From NCBI RefSeq assembly GCF_004341165.1, contig NZ_SLZR01000014.1, positions 1-64,000 on the forward strand: 64,000 nt of DNA, read 5' to 3'. The first letter of the stretch is position 1, and each line of letters starts with the position of its first letter. The notes beneath the pieces were generated by a model. The model was not told where the DNA came from and did not search any database. It saw only the letters and a list, made by a program, of their open reading frames with translations. Below, piece after piece: positions 26,639-35,265 of the stretch. A program made the position numbers and the translations under genes. This stretch comes from Reinekea marinisedimentorum. GTDB lineage: Bacteria > Pseudomonadota > Gammaproteobacteria > Pseudomonadales > Natronospirillaceae.

Positions 26639-26735
26639 TATTGGCTAAGAAATCATTGTCGTATTTACCCCACCGCGGCCGACAAACTCTGCGCAAGCCC
26701 TGAAAACATCGGCACTTACTGTTTCTTCCATGCAG

Positions 26736-26751
26736 CGGCACCGGAATTGCA
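26736..26751 (+). promoter_or_regulatory. Sigma-54 (-24/-12) promoter of the nifUSVWZ operon
   Basis: CGGCACCGGAATTGCA matches the -24/-12 consensus (GGCAC-N5-TTGC) with the required 10 bases between GG and GC. Transcription should begin near 26762, giving a leader of about 135 bases before nifU. The rest of the 26477-26896 gap contains no gene. Confidence 0.85.
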
Positions 26752-26896
26752 ATATTTGATTCAGCGAAACCAGTTGTGAGCAGCGTATCTCACAAATCCC
26801 GGTTCCCTCCGAGGGTGTTGTTCAACCTTTAACTATGGCAACTGGTTTTCGCACCTAATTTTTGCAAGTTAATAGCAAACGGTCTGGAGAACCTCT

Positions 26897-27820
26897 ATGT
26901 GGAACTACTCAGAAAAAGTCAAAGATCATTTTTTTGCACCACGCAATGCAAAGGCCGTTGAAGATGCCAACGCAACCGGAGATGTCGGTTCGCTTTCCTG
27001 TGGCGACGCATTGCGCCTGACTCTGAAAGTAAATGAAGAAACTGAAATCATTGAAGAAGCCGGTTTCCAGACCTTTGGCTGCGGCAGCGCAATCGCCTCC
27101 TCATCTGCATTAACTGAAATGATTATCGGCAAAACGATTTCCGAAGCTCAAAACTTAACCAACCAGCAGATCGCTGATTACCTTGATGGTTTACCACCGG
27201 AAAAGATGCACTGCTCGGTGATGGGCATGGAAGCACTGCACGCGGCCATCGCCAACTATCGCGGCGAAGAAGTCGCCGAAGATCATGACGAAGGCGAACT
27301 GATTTGCCGCTGCTACGCGATCGACAGCGAGCTGATCAAACGCGTTGTACTGCAGAACAACTTAACATCGCTGGGTGATGTTATCCGCTACACCAAAGCC
27401 GGTGGCGCCTGCGGTGCCTGCCACGAAAAAATTGAATGGGCGCTGGAAGACATCCTGAAAGCCGAAGGCAAAACCCTCGGCGGCATTCCGGCAAAATTAC
27501 CGGTGCCTGAAACCAAGCCGGAAACGGCAACACCAGCACCGGCGGCGGCCAGCACCAAACTCACTACGGTTCAGCGCATTAAGAAGATTGAAGCCGTGCT
27601 TGATGAAGTTCGCCCGGGCATTCAGGCCGACGGTGGCGATATTCAACTCAACGATGTTGAAGACGATATGGTCTTCGTATCACTGACCGGAGCCTGCAAC
27701 GGCTGTGGTCTGGCAGGTGCCACAATTGCCATGGTTGAAGAAAGAATTGCCGACGCCCTGGGTGAAAACATCACCGTTTACCCGGTGGCCGGCAGCAGCG
27801 CGATGGGAGGTGCAGCATGA
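26897..27820 (+). CDS. nifU: Fe-S cluster scaffold NifU
   Basis: The scaffold on which NifS-derived sulfur and iron are assembled into clusters for nitrogenase. All three NifU domains are present in 307 residues: the N-terminal IscU-like domain with its three Cys ([24 protein letters not shown] preceded by FGC, MHCSVMG), the central [2Fe-2S] BFD-like domain (ICRCYAID...[12 protein letters not shown]), and, after a Pro/Ala/Thr linker, the C-terminal NFU domain with [11 protein letters not shown]. Length is normal for NifU. It is the first gene of the operon; its stop overlaps the nifS ATG (ATGA). Confidence 0.97.
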   Translation: MWNYSEKVKDHFFAPRNAKAVEDANATGDVGSLSCGDALRLTLKVNEETEIIEEAGFQTFGCGSAIASSSALTEMIIGKTISEAQNLTNQQIADYLDGLPPEKMHCSVMGMEALHAAIANYRGEEVAEDHDEGELICRCYAIDSELIKRVVLQNNLTSLGDVIRYTKAGGACGACHEKIEWALEDILKAEGKTLGGIPAKLPVPETKPETATPAPAAASTKLTTVQRIKKIEAVLDEVRPGIQADGGDIQLNDVEDDMVFVSLTGACNGCGLAGATIAMVEERIADALGENITVYPVAGSSAMGGAA

Positions 27821-29022
27821 GCGAATTAAAATGTTACCTGGATAACAACGCCACCACACAGATTGATCCGGCCGTTGTTGAAACCATGATGCCCTTTCTG
27901 ACCGAGCACTATGGTAACCCGTCCTCTATTCACAGCTTTGGCCAACCCGTTGGAAAAGCCTTAGCTAAAGCGCGCGAACAGGTACAAACCTTCATCGGTG
28001 CTGAACACAGCAGCGAAATTATCTTTACCTCGTGCGCAACCGAAGCCACGGCAACGGCAATTTTATCGACGGTGGAAAGCTACCCGGAGAAAAAAGAGAT
28101 CATCACCTCTGTGGTTGAACACCCTGCCACGCTGGAACTGTGCCGTACGCTGGAGCGCAAGGGCTACAAAATCCACTGGATTGGTGTCGACAAGCAAGGT
28201 CGGCTGGATATCGATGCCTATAAACAGGCGCTCAGTAAAAATGTCGCCATTATCAGCATCATGTGGGCGAACAACGAAACCGGCACCCTATTCCCGATTC
28301 AAAAACTGGCGATGCTGGCTAAACAGGCCGGTATTCCGTTCCATTGCGACGCCGTACAGGTGGCGGGCAAAATGCCGATCAATGTGGAATTTGTCGATGT
28401 CGACATGCTTTCCATTTCCGGCCACAAATTCCATGCGCCTAAGGGTGTCGGTGCTTTATATCTGCGCCGTGGCAGCAAGTTCCGCCCCATGATCCGTGGC
28501 GGTCACCAGGAGCGCGGCCGTCGTGCCGGCACCGAGAATGTCACCGGCATTATTGCCATGGGCAAAGCCTGCGAGCTGGCCGCTAAATCTATTTTTGAAG
28601 ATACCGCCCGCATTGAGTTGATGCGCAGCCGCCTGGAACAGGGCCTGCGCGCCCGTATTCCAAACAGCTTTGTTACCGGCGATGTCAAAAACCGCGTGCC
28701 AAACACCACCAACGTTGCCTTTGAATTCGTTGAAGGTGAAGCCATTCTGCTGATGCTGAATCAGCACGGCATTGCGGCTTCCAGCGGCTCTGCCTGCACC
28801 TCCGGTGCACTGGAGCCCTCGCATGTCATGAAGGCGATGGAAATCCCTTACACCGCTGCGCATGGTGCCATCCGCTTCTCTCTGTCACGCTTTACTACAG
28901 AAGATATGATTGACCATGTTCTGGAAAAGCTGCCGCCCATCATCGAGCGACTGCGCCTGATGTCGCCGTACTGGGATGCAGAGAACAACGCAGCAAAAGA
29001 CTTCATACCCATGTTTGGTTAA
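27817..29022 (+). CDS. nifS: Cysteine desulfurase NifS
   Basis: A PLP enzyme that takes sulfur from cysteine, forming a persulfide and alanine, for nitrogenase Fe-S clusters. The 401-residue protein shows [11 protein letters not shown] at the start, [12 protein letters not shown], the PLP-lysine motif [12 protein letters not shown] around residue 203 and the persulfide cysteine in SSGSACTSG near 327. The ATG overlaps the nifU stop, so the two are translated in a coupled way. nifV follows after 16 bases. Confidence 0.97.
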   Translation: MSELKCYLDNNATTQIDPAVVETMMPFLTEHYGNPSSIHSFGQPVGKALAKAREQVQTFIGAEHSSEIIFTSCATEATATAILSTVESYPEKKEIITSVVEHPATLELCRTLERKGYKIHWIGVDKQGRLDIDAYKQALSKNVAIISIMWANNETGTLFPIQKLAMLAKQAGIPFHCDAVQVAGKMPINVEFVDVDMLSISGHKFHAPKGVGALYLRRGSKFRPMIRGGHQERGRRAGTENVTGIIAMGKACELAAKSIFEDTARIELMRSRLEQGLRARIPNSFVTGDVKNRVPNTTNVAFEFVEGEAILLMLNQHGIAASSGSACTSGALEPSHVMKAMEIPYTAAHGAIRFSLSRFTTEDMIDHVLEKLPPIIERLRLMSPYWDAENNAAKDFIPMFG

Positions 29023-29038
29023 CAGAGCCGGGCCTGCT

Positions 29039-30187
29039 ATGAACATCACCATTAACGACACAACCCTGCGTGACGGCGAACAAACGCCGGGTGTTGCCTT
29101 TACGCGAGATGAAAAGATTGCGATCGCAACCGCCCTTGAGCAAGCCGGAGTTACCGAACTGGAGATCGGTATTCCGGCTATGGGCTCACGCGAACGGGAA
29201 ACCATCCGCCAGATTTGCCAGTCCCTGAAATCTGCGCAGACCATGGCCTGGTGCCGTATGGCAGGTAACGACATCTTTTTATGCAAAGGCCTCGGTCTGG
29301 ATTGGGTCGACCTTTCCATTCCGGTTTCCGATCAGCAACGGGTCAGTAAGTTACGCATCAGCGAAAAGCAGCTGTTCAATCGGGTCGAGCGCGGCGTGAA
29401 GCTGGCCAGAGAGCTTGGTTTAAAGGTGTGCCTGGGAATGGAAGATGCCTCGCGTGCGCACCCCGATTCACTCAAGCGTGCCGCAGAGATTGCTCAGAAA
29501 GCCGGTGCTGAGCGGGTTCGCTTTGCCGATACACTCGGGCTTCTGGATCCGTTTCAGACCTTCGATATCATCCGCGAACTGACCGCGAGCACCGACCTGG
29601 GTGTTGAAATGCACGCACACAATGATCTTGGGCTGGCAACGGCCAATACTTTGGCGGCCATTCGTGCCGGTGCAACCTCCTGCAATACCACGGTAAATGG
29701 CTTGGGTGAACGTGCCGGCAATGCCGCACTGGAAGAAATCGCCCTGGCCATGAAGGTGCATCAGCACCAGTACACCGTGGAGTGCAATCTGGATTTAAAA
29801 GCACTGCAGAACATCGCACTGCTGGTTTCCAAGGCTTCCGGGCGTGCACTGGCGCCACAGAAATGCGCCGTTGGCGACGCCATCTTCACACATGAGTCGG
29901 GCCTGCACATTGATGGCCTGCGCAAAGATGAAAAGAACTATCAGGCCTTTGAGCCGGCCCTGCTTGGCCGCACTCATACGCTGGTTCTGGGTAAGCACAG
30001 TGGCCTGAAGGCTATCCGGCACTATTACCGCGAGCTGGGCTTTAAACTTTCAGAAGCGCAGGAAAAACGCATTCAGAATTTAATCATCGGCTTTTCCGAA
30101 AAGTACAAACGCACGCCAACCGATCAGGAGCTCTACGGTTTTCTACCGGCTTCGGTCATTAACCAGCGGGAGCAGTTTTTAGCATGA
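29039..30187 (+). CDS. nifV: Homocitrate synthase NifV
   Basis: Condenses acetyl-CoA with 2-oxoglutarate to homocitrate, the organic ligand of FeMo-co. The 382-residue protein has the DRE-TIM start INDTTLRDGEQTPGVAF, the GMEDASRAHPD segment, and late blocks HESGLHIDGLRKDEKNYQAFEP and VLGKHSGLKAI that place it with NifV-type synthases rather than isopropylmalate synthase (which has a longer C-terminal regulatory domain, absent here). The ATG at 29039 gives the canonical N-terminus; a longer upstream frame is not needed. The stop overlaps nifW's ATG. Confidence 0.96.
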   Translation: MNITINDTTLRDGEQTPGVAFTRDEKIAIATALEQAGVTELEIGIPAMGSRERETIRQICQSLKSAQTMAWCRMAGNDIFLCKGLGLDWVDLSIPVSDQQRVSKLRISEKQLFNRVERGVKLARELGLKVCLGMEDASRAHPDSLKRAAEIAQKAGAERVRFADTLGLLDPFQTFDIIRELTASTDLGVEMHAHNDLGLATANTLAAIRAGATSCNTTVNGLGERAGNAALEEIALAMKVHQHQYTVECNLDLKALQNIALLVSKASGRALAPQKCAVGDAIFTHESGLHIDGLRKDEKNYQAFEPALLGRTHTLVLGKHSGLKAIRHYYRELGFKLSEAQEKRIQNLIIGFSEKYKRTPTDQELYGFLPASVINQREQFLA

Positions 30188-30447
30188 ATTTAACAGAACA
30201 GTTAGAAGAGCTGGATTGCGCAGAAGACTTCTTCGATTTACTGCAGGTCGATTATGAGCCTGCTGTCATCCTCAATAAGCGGGTACCGTTGCTAAGGCTG
30301 TTTCACCAGGCATTAGCCGACTTTGAAGCGCCCGAACTGAAAGACTATCAGGCTGCGCTGAGCAAAGCCTACTGCCTGTTGAAGCATGGTGTCCGAGCTG
30401 ATTTTGCGGCCAGCAAGTGCGCCACCTGTTCTTCGGAGTGTGGCTAA
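30184..30447 (+). CDS. nifW: Nitrogenase-stabilising/protective protein NifW
   Basis: A small protein of 87 residues: LTEQLEELDCAEDFFDLLQV then VDYEPAVILNKRVPLLRLFHQ matches NifW, which associates with the MoFe protein and helps its maturation or protection from oxygen. It is shorter than many NifW (about 100-115) and ends in a Cys-rich tail, KCATCSSEC. Its ATG overlaps the nifV stop (ATGA) and its TAA overlaps the nifZ ATG, so the operon is tightly coupled. Confidence 0.88.
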   Translation: MNLTEQLEELDCAEDFFDLLQVDYEPAVILNKRVPLLRLFHQALADFEAPELKDYQAALSKAYCLLKHGVRADFAASKCATCSSECG

Positions 30448-30920
30448 TGAATACAGTCGCGAATCAGGTTCCTAAATTTGCATACGGTGACGAGGTTCGG
30501 GTTGTTAAGAACATCCGCAATGACGGCACCTACCAGAGCAACATCAAGGGCCGGCTGCTGGCCCGCCGCGGCCGTACTGGCTTTATCCGCCATGCCGGTT
30601 ATTACCAGCAGGATCAGATCGTCTATCAGGTTCACTTTCTCGACACCAACGAGATTATCGGCTGCCGGGAGGTTGAACTGATCAGTGCTAAAGAGCATTG
30701 GGTCAACAATGATTTTGAATACGGCGACAAAGCTGTGCTGACCGTTGCACTGAACCTGGAAGGTCAGCGCATTGCCAGCAAGAACGATACGGTCACTGTT
30801 CTGGCGGTCGATCGTGAGAATGACGAAATCTGCTACCGCATTCAGATTGGCGAGCATGATATTGACGTGCCGGCACGGGCATTGACCCTGCCAGCCGACG
30901 AAACAGCCGGGCTTGGCTAA
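30447..30920 (+). CDS. nifZ: Nitrogenase MoFe maturation protein NifZ
   Basis: A 157-residue protein needed for forming the second P-cluster of the MoFe protein in Azotobacter. PKFAYGDEVRVVKNIRNDGT and LLARRGRTGFIRHAGYYQQD, followed by VYQVHFLDTNEIIGCREVEL, are the NifZ core, partly repeated in the second half (FEYGDKAVLTVALNLEGQ). The ATG overlaps the nifW stop. The 3' end overlaps the convergent ygbA-like gene by four bases, which separates nifZ from nifM. Confidence 0.93.
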   Translation: MNTVANQVPKFAYGDEVRVVKNIRNDGTYQSNIKGRLLARRGRTGFIRHAGYYQQDQIVYQVHFLDTNEIIGCREVELISAKEHWVNNDFEYGDKAVLTVALNLEGQRIASKNDTVTVLAVDRENDEICYRIQIGEHDIDVPARALTLPADETAGLG

Positions 30921-31312
30921 TGGCTGCCACCCTGCTCGCGGGCGCGACGCCGGTATCGGTTGGAAAGCTTGCGGCCGAACCTTTCCGGCACGGCTTTACG
31001 CTCATGCAACAGGTGACGTATCGCCAGAATTGGGTGGCTAAGCAGCATTCTCGGGCCGGCATACAGCATTACCCGGCGCATCTGCTCTTTTGGCTCCGGG
31101 CGGTAGCAATGAATCGGACATTTGCGACAAGTGGGTTTGGCTTCGCCATATGGGCAACCATCCAGTTTAGATTCGGCGTACTTAAGCAAATCAGCACACT
31201 GTTCGCACAGGGCATCTCCGCCATGATGCTTACGGCAATAAATCGCAACCATGGCAGCTACGGTTTGGAACTCTTTATTCAGTTCGCCTTCAAGGATGTT
31301 ACTGCTTTTCAT
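30917..31312 (-). CDS. Nitrous oxide-stimulated promoter family protein (YgbA-like)
   Basis: A 131-residue protein with the cysteines and spacing of the YgbA_NO family: CRKHHGG, LCEQCADLLKYAESKLDGCPYGE, KPTCRKCPIHCYRPE, then a basic C-terminus with VMLYAGPRMLLSHPILAIRHL. E. coli ygbA is induced by nitric oxide through NsrR; the protein's role is not established. The four to six Cys suggest metal or Fe-S binding (inference). It lies on the opposite strand inside the nif gene run, between nifZ and nifM, overlapping nifZ by four bases. Confidence 0.83.
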   Translation of the reverse strand: MKSSNILEGELNKEFQTVAAMVAIYCRKHHGGDALCEQCADLLKYAESKLDGCPYGEAKPTCRKCPIHCYRPEPKEQMRRVMLYAGPRMLLSHPILAIRHLLHERKAVPERFGRKLSNRYRRRAREQGGSH

Positions 31313-31395
31313 GCTCGTTTTATGGAACTCATTAAACCTGCGACAGAATACCAGCGAACATTCTGCAGCGCAGGTAAAACTTTAAGACTTACAGG

Positions 31396-32265
31396 ATGGC
31401 AACCATGACAGTAGCCCAGACTTTATCCGAATACTCTGCACTCAAACCCTACCTTCAAATGAAGACCAGCCTGGAGCGTTTTGGCAAGATCGCCTCTGAG
31501 CTTGAGTCAGCACAGAAAGAACAGCTGAAAACCTGGGTGAACCAGCAGTTGAAGCTGCATCAAAAGGTATTAACCTCCAAGGAAGCGACTCAGGTCTCTA
31601 TTACCAGTGCCCAGATCAGCCATGCGATTCAGGAACTGGAATCCCGCTTTGCCAGTAGTGAAGACTTCGAAGTCACCCTGGAAGCCAACGAACTGGACCG
31701 CAACAGCATTAGCACCGCTCTGAATTTAGAGCTGCACAGCGAAACAGTGCTGGATTACGTATCGCTCGATTTCCCGCAATTCAGCGAAGAACAGGCGAAG
31801 GAATACTACGACAACAACCTGGAAAAATTTGAACAGCCTGAGCGACGCAAAACCAGCCACATCCTCATTACCATCAACGATGAGTTTCCAGAAAACCGTC
31901 GAGAAGCCGCTTACCGGCGTATGCAGGAGATCGCGTTGAAAATATCACCGGATACGTTTGGTGAGTTTGCAGAACGCCACTCCGAATGCCCGACAGCAAT
32001 GAACCGGGGTGAGCTTGGCTTGGTTGAGAAAGACCTGCTGCACAAGGAGCTTGATGAATTTCTGTTCACCATGGGGGAAGGCGGGCTTTCACCTATTCTG
32101 GAAACCGAAGCAGGCTACCACATCCTGTATTGTGAACAGATCTTTCCAGCCCATTGCATAGACTTTGAGCAGGCTAAGGATAAGATTATTGAAAAACACA
32201 ATCAGGTCGCCAAGGCAAAGAAACAGAAGCAGTGGTTATCCACGCTGTTATTGAACGAACAGTAG
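31396..32265 (+). CDS. nifM: NifM, parvulin-type peptidyl-prolyl isomerase for NifH maturation
   Basis: Required for accumulation of active Fe protein (NifH). The N-terminal half is helical (AQTLSEYSALKPYLQMK) and the C-terminal half is a parvulin PPIase domain: RRKTSHILITINDEF near residue 155, FGEFAERHSECPTAMNRGELGLV and GYHILYCEQIFPA near 245. Length 289 is normal for NifM. ATG 31405, three codons on, has AGGATGG at better spacing and may be the true start. It is separated from nifWZ by the opposing ygbA-like gene and so may have its own promoter in the 83-base gap. Confidence 0.93.
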   Translation: MATMTVAQTLSEYSALKPYLQMKTSLERFGKIASELESAQKEQLKTWVNQQLKLHQKVLTSKEATQVSITSAQISHAIQELESRFASSEDFEVTLEANELDRNSISTALNLELHSETVLDYVSLDFPQFSEEQAKEYYDNNLEKFEQPERRKTSHILITINDEFPENRREAAYRRMQEIALKISPDTFGEFAERHSECPTAMNRGELGLVEKDLLHKELDEFLFTMGEGGLSPILETEAGYHILYCEQIFPAHCIDFEQAKDKIIEKHNQVAKAKKQKQWLSTLLLNEQ

Positions 32266-32320
32266 CCTTGTGCGCCCGGTTGCAACAGCGGCCGGAGAAA
32301 TCACCGAAGTACACCAATAC

Positions 32321-32340
32321 AGCAGGCGCAATGCCTGCTT
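32321..32340. terminator. Hairpin between convergent nifM and HDOD genes
   Basis: AGCAGGC and GCCTGCT form a 7-bp stem with a 5-base loop, reaching the stop of the HDOD gene. There is no T-run on the nifM strand. A moderate candidate for a transcript end. Confidence 0.4.
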
Positions 32341-33388
32341 AATGAGCAACAACAGGCTCATGCAGGGTATCAAGCTGTTTAAAAATGCTGATCGGTGCAT
32401 TGGTGGCCTTCATCGCCCGGGCGGCCTGCTCAGCAGAAATAAAATCGTGCTTGAGCAACGCATACAACTCACAGAGAAAATTAGAAGTGAACAGAATTCT
32501 GCCCAGGTCCGAGGCTGTAGCGTTCAATTCCTTCTGTTCTTCCATCGCCTGCTGCACATCATCCGGTAACTGCCAGAATTTGGCGATTTCGCAACTTAAC
32601 CGATTGCCGTGTTCTTCAAACAATTTGATGATGCAATGCACGGGTGGCTGATCAATACCGGTACTTTTCTGATAGTGCTGGGTAAAGACAGTAAGCAGCG
32701 TAATTGAGCCGATATCGTGCACCAAGCCGGTTAAGTAGGCCTTGTAGGGTTCAACCGGGTAGGATTCCGACAGCAACTGACAGGACAATGCCGAATCCAC
32801 ACTGTGCGCCCAGATCATGTTACTGAAATGCACCAGGCTAGCGGTATTACGCCGGAGAATCGGTTGCATCAGTGCACGCGACAGCAAGGTTCGCAAGCCA
32901 TCCTGGCCGAGCATAACGACCGCGTTCTGAAAGCTGCTCACCTTTCTGTTGGTCGGATTGTAATAGGTCGTATTCACCATGTTCAGAATACTGCTCGCCA
33001 GCGCGGGGTCTAATTTGATCAGATCAGCGTATTTCTTGGCCGATGAATTCGGGTCGCGCAAGCTTTTAATCAGTTGCGGAATCACGCTGGGTAAGCGCGG
33101 TACCGCGCGCGCCAGATCCTCGGGTTTCTGCAATTGGGCGACAGCCTCATCCATTAAGCTGCGGTCAAAATCGCTGATGGTGGCCAAAGAACTGCCGGCT
33201 TGTTCAAATGCCAGATCGTAAAACTGCAACCGAACTCGATGCGCCAGGCGCAAGTCGGGGGTTAATTCGTCGGTTGCAGTTACGGGAGTCGTCACCGGGG
33301 TTGTTTTCAGTGCCGCCGATTTTCCTTTCGCGGACGCACCGCCCTGCTTGCCTTTATTCCAGCCAAATAGCTTTTTTAGAAATTCCAT
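32339..33388 (-). CDS. HDOD domain protein
   Basis: A 349-residue soluble protein. A basic, low-complexity N-terminus (residues 5-45) is followed by a helical segment, then an HDOD domain: LPSVIPQLIKSLRDPNSSAKKYADLI near residue 90, LDPALASSILNMVNTTYYN, and VHDIGSITLL near 225. HDOD proteins are HD-domain relatives without full catalytic residues, found in signal-transduction pathways; a protein scaffold role is inferred. I use ATG 33388, which follows AGGA; an ATG 18 bases upstream is possible. No linked partner is seen. Confidence 0.83.
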   Translation of the reverse strand: MEFLKKLFGWNKGKQGGASAKGKSAALKTTPVTTPVTATDELTPDLRLAHRVRLQFYDLAFEQAGSSLATISDFDRSLMDEAVAQLQKPEDLARAVPRLPSVIPQLIKSLRDPNSSAKKYADLIKLDPALASSILNMVNTTYYNPTNRKVSSFQNAVVMLGQDGLRTLLSRALMQPILRRNTASLVHFSNMIWAHSVDSALSCQLLSESYPVEPYKAYLTGLVHDIGSITLLTVFTQHYQKSTGIDQPPVHCIIKLFEEHGNRLSCEIAKFWQLPDDVQQAMEEQKELNATASDLGRILFTSNFLCELYALLKHDFISAEQAARAMKATNAPISIFKQLDTLHEPVVAH

Positions 33389-33474
33389 TCTGTGCGTTCC
33401 TGTCAAACAAAATCACAACCGCTACCAGAGTAAGGCTAGCACAGGAAACCCAGCAGAACAGGCGTTTGGCGCGA

Positions 33475-34398
33475 TTAATGCCACATAACCAGAATAGCGG
33501 CGATGGCCACTAAAATGAGCGCGGCTATGTCCTTTCGTTTCACCTTTTCTTTAATCCAGAAAAATGAAATCAGCATGGTGAAAAACACCTCAACCTGCCC
33601 CAGTGTTTTTACATAAGGCACCGCCTGCAACGACATAGCACTGAACCAGCCAAACGACCCGATGCAGCTGGCAATACTGGTCATCACCACCAGTTTCGGC
33701 TTTCTGAACATGGCGATCAGTGTCGCTCGGTCTTTCACCAGCAGGTAGCTCACCAGCATCAAAGTTTGCAGCGAGATAACCAGAAACAGCACCCAGGCCG
33801 CGCTGTGCGGAAACGGCAAATGCAGGCTCAGACTGGCTTCACGAATCCACAGGGAGGTCAGTGCAAAGGCGGTACTGCAGGCCAGACCCAGCAAGGCCGT
33901 TTTTGCGGAAAGGCTCTTGATGCCCTGCGGCGTGCTCAGAATCAACACCGCCACACCACCAATCAGCACACCCAGCCAACCCAACAGCGTCAGACTGGTA
34001 CCAAAAAACAGCACACCCAAAAATGCCGAAACCGGCGCTTCGCTTTTCGCCAGGCCAGCACCAATGGCAAAGTTTTTTTGCTTGAACAAAACCACCATCA
34101 AGGCCGTTGCAACAATTTGCATGACCGCTGCGCCCACAATGAAAAATGCAGAATGGAAGGTAGCCTTCGGCAGTTCGATCGGTTCAACCAGATAAAGAGT
34201 AACAAGATAGAGTAACGCCAGTGGGCTTGCCCATAAGAAACGAGCCAGTGTGACTCCGGTGACGTTCAGGGTTTTGGATAGCCTGCTTTGGAAGGCGTTG
34301 CGCCAGCTTTGGCTGAAGGCCGCTAAAAAGGTGAAAAATATCCAGCTCACAGAATACAAATGCCGGTAAAAATGAACGGTGAATGGTAATGCATTCAC
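33475..34398 (-). CDS. DMT superfamily (EamA) transporter
   Basis: An inner-membrane protein of up to 307 residues with about ten helices in two EamA repeats, for example SWIFFTFLAAFSQSWRNAFQ at the N-terminus and IASCIGSFGWFSAMSLQAVPYVK, VEVFFTMLISFFWIKEKV near the C-terminus. Substrate unknown. The start is uncertain: GTG 34398 lies inside an inverted repeat and lacks a good ribosome binding site, while GTG 34350 would begin at VSWIFF. The gene follows the unknown seven-helix protein gene on the same strand after 25 bases. Confidence 0.8.
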   Translation of the reverse strand: MNALPFTVHFYRHLYSVSWIFFTFLAAFSQSWRNAFQSRLSKTLNVTGVTLARFLWASPLALLYLVTLYLVEPIELPKATFHSAFFIVGAAVMQIVATALMVVLFKQKNFAIGAGLAKSEAPVSAFLGVLFFGTSLTLLGWLGVLIGGVAVLILSTPQGIKSLSAKTALLGLACSTAFALTSLWIREASLSLHLPFPHSAAWVLFLVISLQTLMLVSYLLVKDRATLIAMFRKPKLVVMTSIASCIGSFGWFSAMSLQAVPYVKTLGQVEVFFTMLISFFWIKEKVKRKDIAALILVAIAAILVMWH

Positions 34399-34404
34399 CG
34401 TTCA
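34373..34404. promoter_or_regulatory. Perfect 13-bp inverted repeat over the transporter start
   Basis: TGAACGGTGAATG and CATTCACCGTTCA flank six bases (GTAATG). It covers the GTG start at 34398 and the intergenic end. It may be an attenuating mRNA hairpin masking the start, an operator, or a terminator-like structure for the upstream gene. There is no T-run. Confidence 0.6.
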
Positions 34405-34423
34405 GGATCATCAACTTCACCCG

Positions 34424-35263
34424 CTAAACAGCGGCATCTTCCACCAGCGGCACCAAAACGACCGCGATGTAGATAACCCAGACCACCAGCGCAACATGCA
34501 GCACATCATTCTCGGAAAACCAGCGGCCTTTCGCCCACAACTTTCCGGTGAGGCCTGCGTTGTAATACCACCAGTACAGACGATCGGTGATAATTAACCC
34601 GAACCAAACCCCCAATAGGGCGGCATCCAGCGGCAGGCCATATTGCACCAACCGCCAGCCATTCAGCAGGATAAAAAAGTAGATGAACGGGGTGCAGAAT
34701 TTCACCATCAGCTCATAGGTGATCAGCTCTTTTACCGGCTTAAAGGCCCCGTACAACACCACAACCGCGTAAACCACTGAAACCAGAATGGCGACAGCGA
34801 CAGCGATGTTGACGGCCGAAGGCAGGCAGGAATAAACCACCGCCACCAGCATGACATTAATGCTGTACTGCTGGAAGATCAGATAAATCACCTCCCACCA
34901 GCTGGTCCACGCGACCTTTTCGCGCCCGGCGCATTTCAACTGATAGCCAAAGGCCTGATAGCTGGTACCGGCGATGAGAGCACCAACACCCCAGAGGATC
35001 AGCGACCACCCCCAGTAAAGCCGGGAAAGCGCTTCACCCTGACGGGCCAGGAAATAGACCCCGACTGCCGTTGTCAAAATACCCAGCAGGTAAACCCAGA
35101 AGCTTGAGCTTGGCTGAGTAATGACCACCGGCTTGCCAAACAGTTTAACGATGCGGCAAGGCTGAACCGTAAACCAGGTTTCTGCATTCAGCGATTCATC
35201 TTCGTGACTAATAGTAGCCAGCCGCCCGAAGACAGAGCGGCTGTTTTGATCTGAGACAGTCAT
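34424..35263 (-). CDS. Seven-helix membrane protein, family not recognised
   Basis: A 279-residue protein with a ~45-residue soluble N-terminus and about seven hydrophobic helices, including SSSFWVYLLGILTTAVGVYFL (near 55) and LGVWFGLIITDRLYWWYYNAG (near 220). It carries conserved-looking polar and aromatic pairs (TSYQAFGYQLKC, RLYWWYY). No transporter or enzyme signature was recognised. It starts two bases after the stop of the upstream MDR oxidoreductase gene, so the two are in an operon and may act together, perhaps on a membrane-associated substrate (inference). Confidence 0.7.
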   Translation of the reverse strand: MTVSDQNSRSVFGRLATISHEDESLNAETWFTVQPCRIVKLFGKPVVITQPSSSFWVYLLGILTTAVGVYFLARQGEALSRLYWGWSLILWGVGALIAGTSYQAFGYQLKCAGREKVAWTSWWEVIYLIFQQYSINVMLVAVVYSCLPSAVNIAVAVAILVSVVYAVVVLYGAFKPVKELITYELMVKFCTPFIYFFILLNGWRLVQYGLPLDAALLGVWFGLIITDRLYWWYYNAGLTGKLWAKGRWFSENDVLHVALVVWVIYIAVVLVPLVEDAAV

Positions 35264-35265
35264 GA

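Noticed and set aside
26836-26855. Possible second sigma-54 element (TGGCAACTGGTTTTCGCA) before nifU
   Set aside because: The spacing between GG and GC is 12, not 10; the element at 26736 fits exactly.
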